Below are positions 30,182-35,597 of a DNA stretch of 35,597 nucleotides, piece by piece; the stretch's first letter is position 1, and each line of letters starts with the position of its first letter. Under the pieces are notes generated by a model. That model saw only the letters and a list, made by a program, of their open reading frames with translations, was not told the origin of the DNA and did no database searches. Made by a program: the position numbers and the translations under genes. Source of the stretch: Desulfuromusa sp. (GTDB lineage: Bacteria > Desulfobacterota > Desulfuromonadia > Desulfuromonadales > Geopsychrobacteraceae); NCBI GenBank assembly GCA_027858895.1, contig JAQIBX010000171.1, positions 1 through 35,597 of the forward strand. The letters run 5' to 3'.

Positions 30182-30213
30182 GAATAAAGCACGCTTTTTA
30201 ATGGGGGATTCTG

Positions 30214-30236
30214 CCGTACACAGATCCTCTGTACGG
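30214..30236. promoter_or_regulatory. Inverted repeat in the Rrf2/thioesterase divergent region
   Basis: CCGTACA/TGTACGG (30214-30220/30230-30236) with two further pairs inside. It lies between two divergent genes and could be an operator or a hairpin in a leader RNA. No T-run follows. Role unknown. Confidence 0.35.
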
Positions 30237-30332
30237 ATTTGTCGGTAAGGTTGCTTTTCTGCCTCTGCTATGGCTACATGAGAAACTGTAATATGGTCGT
30301 TTCAGAGAGTTTCAATGTCCAGGGAGGGTGCG

Positions 30333-30740
30333 ATGAAGCAGTACCAATTCCAACTAGAATTTCAAGTGCGGGACTATGAATGTGACATGCAAGGGCATGT
30401 TAACAATGCAGTTTATCTGAATTATCTGGAACATTGTCGTCATGAATTTATTAAGACCCTTGGGCTTGATTTTTCTGAACTGGTCAGGCGTGGAATCAGC
30501 CTGGTGGTCATCCGGGCAGAAGTGGATTACAAGTATTCATTGTGCAGTGGTGAACGTTTTATGGTCGGTGTCATGCTGGAACGGGTTTCCCCTTTGCGCT
30601 ATCGATTTGTTCAGGATATCTATCTGCTGCCGGAGAAAAAACTGGTCTTAAGGGCGCGGGTGGTTGGAACTGGGGTCAACGCTGAGGGACGACCGCAGTT
30701 GCCGAAAGAGATCAGTGCTGCTTTGGATGAAATTTCTTGA
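30333..30740 (+). CDS. Acyl-CoA thioesterase, 4HBT hot-dog fold
   Basis: 135 residues, a single hot-dog domain. The motif DMQGHVNNAVYLNYLEHCR (Asp18, His22) is the 4-hydroxybenzoyl-CoA thioesterase/YbgC signature with catalytic Asp18. It should hydrolyse acyl-CoA thioesters in the cytoplasm; substrate unknown. AGGGAGG lies 5 nt before the ATG at 30333; an in-frame ATG 18 nt upstream has no site. The gene appears to be a single-gene unit. Confidence 0.9.
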   Translation: MKQYQFQLEFQVRDYECDMQGHVNNAVYLNYLEHCRHEFIKTLGLDFSELVRRGISLVVIRAEVDYKYSLCSGERFMVGVMLERVSPLRYRFVQDIYLLPEKKLVLRARVVGTGVNAEGRPQLPKEISAALDEIS

Positions 30741-30812
30741 TAGCTGTGGGAGAGTAACAAAGATTCATACTCATTCGCCGCGGCAATTATCCAAAACTTA
30801 GTATTTTTCCCT

Positions 30813-33800
30813 TCATTCCGTTTTTTTGCCCTTTTCTCTTTGCAGCAGTGAATTGATCTGCTCTGCAGGGACAGGGCGGCTATATAAATATCCCTGTGCC
30901 TCATCACAGCCAAGGCTGGCCAGGAAATCCCTTTGGGCTGTAGTTTCTATTCCTTCAGCCGTAACCTGAAGCTTTAGACTGTGTCCCAAGGCAATGATCG
31001 CCCTGACAATTGCTTCATCCTCAGAACTTTTCTGGATATCGTTGATAAAGGACCGATCAATTTTCAAGCGGTTAACTGGCAAGCGTTTGAGGTAATTCAA
31101 TGACGAATGTCCAGTTCCAAAATCATCAATCGATAGTTCGACGCCAAGGTCACGGATTTGCTGTAGCACAGTAATGGCCTGCTCCGGATGTTGCATGATG
31201 AACCCCTCGGTGATCTCCAGTTCTAGAGAGTCGCCAGGCAGACCCGTTTCCAATAAGATTTTTTGTACCATTTCCGGCAATTGTTTTTGCTGAATTTGCC
31301 GACCAGACAAATTGACCGCAATTCTACGAATTTCGAAACCCTGTGCTCGCCAACTCACCAATTGTTGACAAGCGGTTCGTAAGATCCACTCTCCCATTGG
31401 AATAATAAGTCCGGTTTCTTCGCTTAAAGGGATAAAGTTATCTGGTAAAATCAATCCCACCTCTGGGTGTTGCCAGCGAACCAGAGCTTCACAGGAAACG
31501 ATTTTTTCTTCCGAGAAAGTAACTTGCGGTTGGTAATAGAGAATCAGTTCCTTCCTTTCCAGAGCTCGGCGTAGCTGGCTTTCCAACATGACTCGTGCAT
31601 AGGCCTCCTCGGTTAATTTGGGAGAATAGATTTGAAAACAATTCTTACAGTTCTCTTTGGCTTTGTACATTGCCGTATCGGCATTCTTCAGTAGAAGATC
31701 GACAGAATCACCATCATCAGGAAAAACTGTAATGCCAATACTGCCACTTAAATAAAACTCGTAATCACCCACGCTAAAAGGCTGTTTCAACCGCTTCAGC
31801 AATTGCTCTGCTCGAATGGTCACATCATGAATTGAACGGACTTGATCCATAACTACAACAAATTCGTCCCCACCAATGTGGGCCACCGTATCGACTTTCC
31901 GACTGTGCTCTTTTAACCTTTCGGCGACTTCCCGAAGAACTTCGTCGCCCGCTGCATGTCCCAGACTATCGTTGACATGTTTAAAGTTATCTAAATCAAT
32001 AAATAAGACCGCACCTTGATTCCTCCCCCTGATAGCTTGCTGGATAGAGTGATTAAGACGTGCGTGAAGCAGCTGTCGGTTGGGAAGTTCTGTCAAAGGG
32101 TGGTGGTGAGCCTGATGATCGAGTTTCTGGATCACATCGTTGATTGCTGAGATATCCGAAAATACACCGACATAATGGGTGATTTCATTCCTATCATCAC
32201 GGATTGAGCTGATCGTCAACCACTCAGGATAAGTTTCCCCGTTTTTTCTCTTATTCCAAATTTCCCCCTGCCATTGTCCAGATTTCTCCAAGGATTGCCA
32301 CATCTGTTGATAATACGCTTGATCATGACGGTCCGACTTTAGAATTCTCGGATTTTCCCCTAGAATCTCATTGTCAGGGTATCCGGTGATACGACAAAAA
32401 GCTGGATTGATGGCCTTGATAGTTCCCTCTCTGTCAGTAATAATGATCCCTTCGGTGGTGCTTTCAAAAACCTTGGCCGACAGGATCAATTCTTTTTCCT
32501 GCTCTGTTTGGTTGGTGATATCGCGTGCTCTGATGACTGCGCCACTGATCCGTCCATTGTTCTCGAGGTAGGGCGTTAATGAAATGTCCATGTTCCGAAG
32601 TCCAACCCCCGGATATTCCAACCAACATTCGTAACTGAGAGGGACTCCAGAAAGGCAGTCACTCATTTTCTTCTCTACAACTTTTTTATAACGATCTTTG
32701 TCAATGATATCAGCGACATTCTTACCAATGATATCTTTTTCTTCCAGGCCGTAGTAAGTCAAATATACGTTATTTGCAGACAGATAGGTGCGATCAGTAT
32801 CGATAAAGGCGATCAGATCAGTATTGGTGGTAATAACCTTTTCATAACGCCGCAAAAGCATTTCAACATGATGACGTTTAATCGTTAGAGCAAAAAAATC
32901 TGCCAGTTGCTTGATTGTTTCCTGATCCTCTTTTGTGTATTCAGGTCCCGCATTGGCCAGGGTAATTTGCCCGAACCGTTTGTCATCGATCATAACGGGA
33001 ACGGTCATAGGCTGTTGCAGGGGAATATGCCCAGAAAGTAATCCTTGTATTGCTTCTGTCTCGGGCAGAGAGTCGGAAGTATTACCTTTAAATTCTCCGG
33101 AACCCTCCCGGTGTAATGCCGAAAAAATAACTTCACTATTTTTGAGGGAAATCAAGGGTTCGAGTGTTGTAGATATCGTGTCCTGCTGTTGGGGATGTTC
33201 GTCTGTATGGACAATCAGGCCACCGGTTTTTGCATCAATCTCTCCGATAAAACCCAGCGAACTGCCGGTGAGAATTTTAGCCTGGCGAAGAACCTGTTGG
33301 GCAATATCCGCTAAGGTCTGCTCTTTCGTAAGCAAAGGGTGGTAGAGCTCAGAGATTGCCGTACGCAGCTTGAGATCTTTTTCAATCAGTTTTTGTTGTT
33401 TGATCTGTTCGGTGATGTCATGGACTACCGTGATGCTCCCTTGTATTTGGTCATTTTCTAAAAATGGGGTACTGACGGTACTGACCGAGAAGGGAAATCC
33501 CTGTTGATGCTTGAAATCCATATGGGGACAACGCTTAACCTTTGATATGGGGTCAAGTTGGAGTGGGCATCTTTGTCCAGGAAAGCTCATATGGAAAATA
33601 TCATGGGCATTCTGGCGTAATAGCTCTCCAGCAGGGTAACCGAGCATCTTTTCCATAGCCGGATTGATATAGGTGATATCCCCCCTGATATCGATAGCGT
33701 AAACCCCTTCACCCATAGATGAACTAATCGTTTTCAGGAGCTTCTGCTCTTTTCTTTTTTGCTCCAGCACTGATTGTAGAAAGCCGCGATACAGAGCAAC

Positions 33801-34808
33801 TACAAACAGAATGAGCCCTGTCACCAGGTAATAAAGCCAGAAGTAATCAGCTAGTTTTTGAATTTGTGGTTCCGGGGTGGTACCAACTAAATAACCGCCG
33901 TTTTCACCTCCAGTATTTAGAACCGGATGAAACACAGCGGAGAATAATTCATTATTCCAGCTAATAAATTGGGAAAATGCCACCCCCTGTGACATTTTGA
34001 TTTTTACCTGATCGTTGCTTTTTAAAACTTTGAGCAAACTTTGTATTTTTGTCGTTATTTCTTTGTTTTGTTCCTGGTCTAACGAAAGCTCTGGGATGTG
34101 TCTACGTCGAGTAAAGTCTTGGTGGATTTCGTTGGTAATATAATATTTCTTCTGCTCTTTAAGTAATTTATCAAAAAGGTCCACTTTCTTTTGAAAGAAA
34201 ACAAACTCTGTCTTGCTGGAGGTTTCAAGCTGTTGAACCTTGCGGTAAATTGTACGATAGGGGTTACTGACTTCAACCGAACCAACATGCTCACCATGGT
34301 ATATAAGGGGGTAGACATGCCGATAACCATCGAGAACCATACCACGTTCATAGCCATGGACCGCACGGAGAGACTTATTAACCAATACAATCGAGGGACG
34401 CGACTCAGTCAAGTCATCATCGCCTTTTTGTGGCATCCGAAAGCATAGCATGGAGCGATTATCTGGAAACTGAAAATGGAGGATTTCGGCAACGTCTTTT
34501 TTGCTGCGCTGATAAGTTTCAAACAAAGATCTATACAGCAGACCTCGTTGGGTACGTTGTTCTATCCCTTCACTGTGAACGATCTTCTGGACTAAAGAAA
34601 GAATCTTATCCTGTTTCAAAACCTCATTAAAAAATGTATCGGCCAGAATTCGATTCGATTGCAATACGCTGGAATAAGCCGTCTGCTGGGTTATTGTGCG
34701 CTGATCAAGGGCGCCTACTTTGAAATGTTTGTAGGTTGTTTGAAAGGCATAACCGATCACAAACATGGCAAAGACATAAAACAGCAAGAGTCTGCCCCAA
34801 ACCTTCAT
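30813..34808 (-). CDS. Membrane c-di-GMP signalling protein (Cache-like, PAS, GAF, PAS, PAS, GGDEF, EAL)
   Basis: 1331 residues. TM1 (about 5-22) and TM2 (about 321-343) enclose a 300-residue periplasmic sensor, whose YPLIYHGEHVGSVEVS segment resembles double-Cache type domains. Then PAS (about 355-470), GAF (about 500-650), PAS (about 660-775) and PAS (about 780-900). The diguanylate cyclase domain has intact GGDEF (about 979). The phosphodiesterase domain starts with EALVRW (about 1107) and has DDFGTGHSSLNYLKRL with the metal Asp pair. Both domains have their key residues, so synthesis and breakdown of c-di-GMP are both possible. The start overlaps the stop of the PhnD-like gene by 4 bp (ATGA), so the two are coupled. 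Confidence 0.92.
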   Translation of the reverse strand: MKVWGRLLLFYVFAMFVIGYAFQTTYKHFKVGALDQRTITQQTAYSSVLQSNRILADTFFNEVLKQDKILSLVQKIVHSEGIEQRTQRGLLYRSLFETYQRSKKDVAEILHFQFPDNRSMLCFRMPQKGDDDLTESRPSIVLVNKSLRAVHGYERGMVLDGYRHVYPLIYHGEHVGSVEVSNPYRTIYRKVQQLETSSKTEFVFFQKKVDLFDKLLKEQKKYYITNEIHQDFTRRRHIPELSLDQEQNKEITTKIQSLLKVLKSNDQVKIKMSQGVAFSQFISWNNELFSAVFHPVLNTGGENGGYLVGTTPEPQIQKLADYFWLYYLVTGLILFVVALYRGFLQSVLEQKRKEQKLLKTISSSMGEGVYAIDIRGDITYINPAMEKMLGYPAGELLRQNAHDIFHMSFPGQRCPLQLDPISKVKRCPHMDFKHQQGFPFSVSTVSTPFLENDQIQGSITVVHDITEQIKQQKLIEKDLKLRTAISELYHPLLTKEQTLADIAQQVLRQAKILTGSSLGFIGEIDAKTGGLIVHTDEHPQQQDTISTTLEPLISLKNSEVIFSALHREGSGEFKGNTSDSLPETEAIQGLLSGHIPLQQPMTVPVMIDDKRFGQITLANAGPEYTKEDQETIKQLADFFALTIKRHHVEMLLRRYEKVITTNTDLIAFIDTDRTYLSANNVYLTYYGLEEKDIIGKNVADIIDKDRYKKVVEKKMSDCLSGVPLSYECWLEYPGVGLRNMDISLTPYLENNGRISGAVIRARDITNQTEQEKELILSAKVFESTTEGIIITDREGTIKAINPAFCRITGYPDNEILGENPRILKSDRHDQAYYQQMWQSLEKSGQWQGEIWNKRKNGETYPEWLTISSIRDDRNEITHYVGVFSDISAINDVIQKLDHQAHHHPLTELPNRQLLHARLNHSIQQAIRGRNQGAVLFIDLDNFKHVNDSLGHAAGDEVLREVAERLKEHSRKVDTVAHIGGDEFVVVMDQVRSIHDVTIRAEQLLKRLKQPFSVGDYEFYLSGSIGITVFPDDGDSVDLLLKNADTAMYKAKENCKNCFQIYSPKLTEEAYARVMLESQLRRALERKELILYYQPQVTFSEEKIVSCEALVRWQHPEVGLILPDNFIPLSEETGLIIPMGEWILRTACQQLVSWRAQGFEIRRIAVNLSGRQIQQKQLPEMVQKILLETGLPGDSLELEITEGFIMQHPEQAITVLQQIRDLGVELSIDDFGTGHSSLNYLKRLPVNRLKIDRSFINDIQKSSEDEAIVRAIIALGHSLKLQVTAEGIETTAQRDFLASLGCDEAQGYLYSRPVPAEQINSLLQREKGKKTE

Positions 34809-35597
34809 TTGAAGACTCCATCGGTATCCACCTTCTTGGCCAAGTCAGTAATCATTCTGAAATCATCGACTGTGACCGGGATTGCTCCATATTTAATCAG
34901 AGCCCCCCAGTCTTTAGTTAATTCGGCATCCTTTTGGTTTTTCAATGGTTCCAGTGCTAGCAAATGTTTTCTCACCTTATCTATTTCGGCATTACTAAGA
35001 GTACGCTGGTTGGCGACCAGGACAAAGCTGGGGATAGATTCACTTTCAGCGATCAGATTAAGTCCGAGAGGCTGAAACTGTTTGCCGATGGATGTTTTGA
35101 TGCCACAGGCGGAAAATTTACCTGCGATGACAGCTAAGGCACAGTTGGGGTGGGTTCCGATATATTCAAATTTATTATCGGCAAGGCTTAAACCCCGCTG
35201 ATTGAGCAGGTGTTCGGTCATCATAAAACCACAGGTACAATAGGGTTGGGTTAAAGCGAATTGTTTGTTTTTGAGATCGAACATTTGCAAATTATCGGCA
35301 GAGAATACCCCCATAGAGCAGGTAAATCCACTGCTACCATCGGAGTTCAAGAATTGCAGAAGAGGGATGACGTTGGGATCTTGATTTGCAATCATAACAA
35401 AGGGAAGCGGACCGAGAAACGCCAGATCGATCTCATCGAAAACCAGTGCGTCTACAACCTTTTTGTTACTGCTTTGGAAGGCAAATTGAACCGGTCGCTG
35501 AAGTACGCTTTCCAGGTATTTAATAAATGGGTAAAACTCTTGACGGATGTGTTCTTCACTGTACATTGGTAAGGGGCCGAACCGAACTGGCGCAGCA
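34805..35597 (-). CDS. PhnD/SsuA-like periplasmic substrate-binding protein (partial, 5' end outside window)
   Basis: The frame continues through the window edge; residues FGPLPMYSEEHIRQEFYPFI show the start of the mature phosphonate/phosphite-binding fold, with the signal peptide outside. LVFDEIDLAFLGPLPFVMI and the C-terminal helix ALEPLKNQKDAELTKDWGAL follow the PhnD pattern. No ABC permease or ATPase is seen, and the gene overlaps the GGDEF/EAL gene. This suggests use as a ligand sensor for that protein rather than import. Three clustered Cys (FTCSMG, PYCTCGF) are unusual for this family. The binding-protein call is firm; ligand unknown. Confidence 0.85.
   Translation of the reverse strand, partial: AAPVRFGPLPMYSEEHIRQEFYPFIKYLESVLQRPVQFAFQSSNKKVVDALVFDEIDLAFLGPLPFVMIANQDPNVIPLLQFLNSDGSSGFTCSMGVFSADNLQMFDLKNKQFALTQPYCTCGFMMTEHLLNQRGLSLADNKFEYIGTHPNCALAVIAGKFSACGIKTSIGKQFQPLGLNLIAESESIPSFVLVANQRTLSNAEIDKVRKHLLALEPLKNQKDAELTKDWGALIKYGAIPVTVDDFRMITDLAKKVDTDGVFK

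Noticed and set aside
1-35597. CRISPR arrays, tRNA or rRNA genes, intact insertion sequences
   Set aside because: No regularly spaced direct repeats, cloverleaf-like T-loop signatures or transposase motifs were seen in the intergenic stretches.

Overview
The window looks like chromosome of a Gram-negative, anaerobe-leaning deltaproteobacterium, most likely the Desulfuromonas/Geobacter/Pelobacter group. This is inferred from gene content and protein style: an oxygen-sensitive class III ribonucleotide reductase, an OFA-type carboxylate transporter with a sigma-54 two-component system, small c-type cytochromes, thiol-redox machinery, many PAS/GAF/Cache signalling proteins and GC-rich palindromic intergenic repeats. 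No rRNA, tRNA, CRISPR array, intact transposase or phage genes are visible.

Layout. (1) 1-1175: end of a DUF3820 gene overlapped by a tRNA-dihydrouridine synthase. (2) 1235-7632: a promoter, a roughly 260-nt foldable leader, then gltB-gltD (glutamate synthase) closed by a strong hairpin. (3) 7859-14629: a double-Cache sensor kinase and its NtrC-type regulator on the plus strand face a minus-strand set of a small membrane protein, an AceTr/SatP-family transporter and an OFA MFS transporter. The MFS gene has a -24/-12 promoter placed 32 nt from its start, with a palindromic candidate enhancer about 105 bp upstream. (4) 14809-17904: the anaerobic ribonucleotide reductase operon behind tandem NrdR-like boxes. 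Its glycyl-radical C-terminus is not in nrdD: it is encoded by a separate 48-codon gene lying between nrdD and nrdG. (5) 17917-19978: palindromic repeats and a hipBA module between two similar terminators. (6) 20000-22897: a small di-heme cytochrome and membrane-protein pair (minus), then murI, a GerMN lipoprotein-like gene and a conserved hypothetical (plus). (7) 23167-26242: minus-strand thiol-redox cluster tlpA-ccdA-dsbB-dsbA, with a secreted Cys-containing protein upstream. (8) 26512-30121: MscS channel, secreted nuclease, small membrane protein, a REP-like palindrome, then an Rrf2 regulator with larE. (9) 30333-35597: a thioesterase, and a minus-strand pair of a PhnD-like binding protein (cut by the window edge) overlapping a 1331-residue PAS/GAF/GGDEF/EAL protein.

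The strongest unusual observation is the split class III ribonucleotide reductase. NrdD (662 residues) ends inside its C-terminal zinc motif. A separately translated 48-residue protein supplies a further zinc-site-like cysteine and the RVCGFF glycyl-radical loop, and overlaps the probable CTG start of the activase gene nrdG. This resembles a built-in, exchangeable radical subunit, as GrcA/YfiD is for pyruvate formate-lyase. Second are the sigma-54 promoter/enhancer arrangement and the two-start, Cys-extended MFS gene beside it, and third the structured gltB leader.
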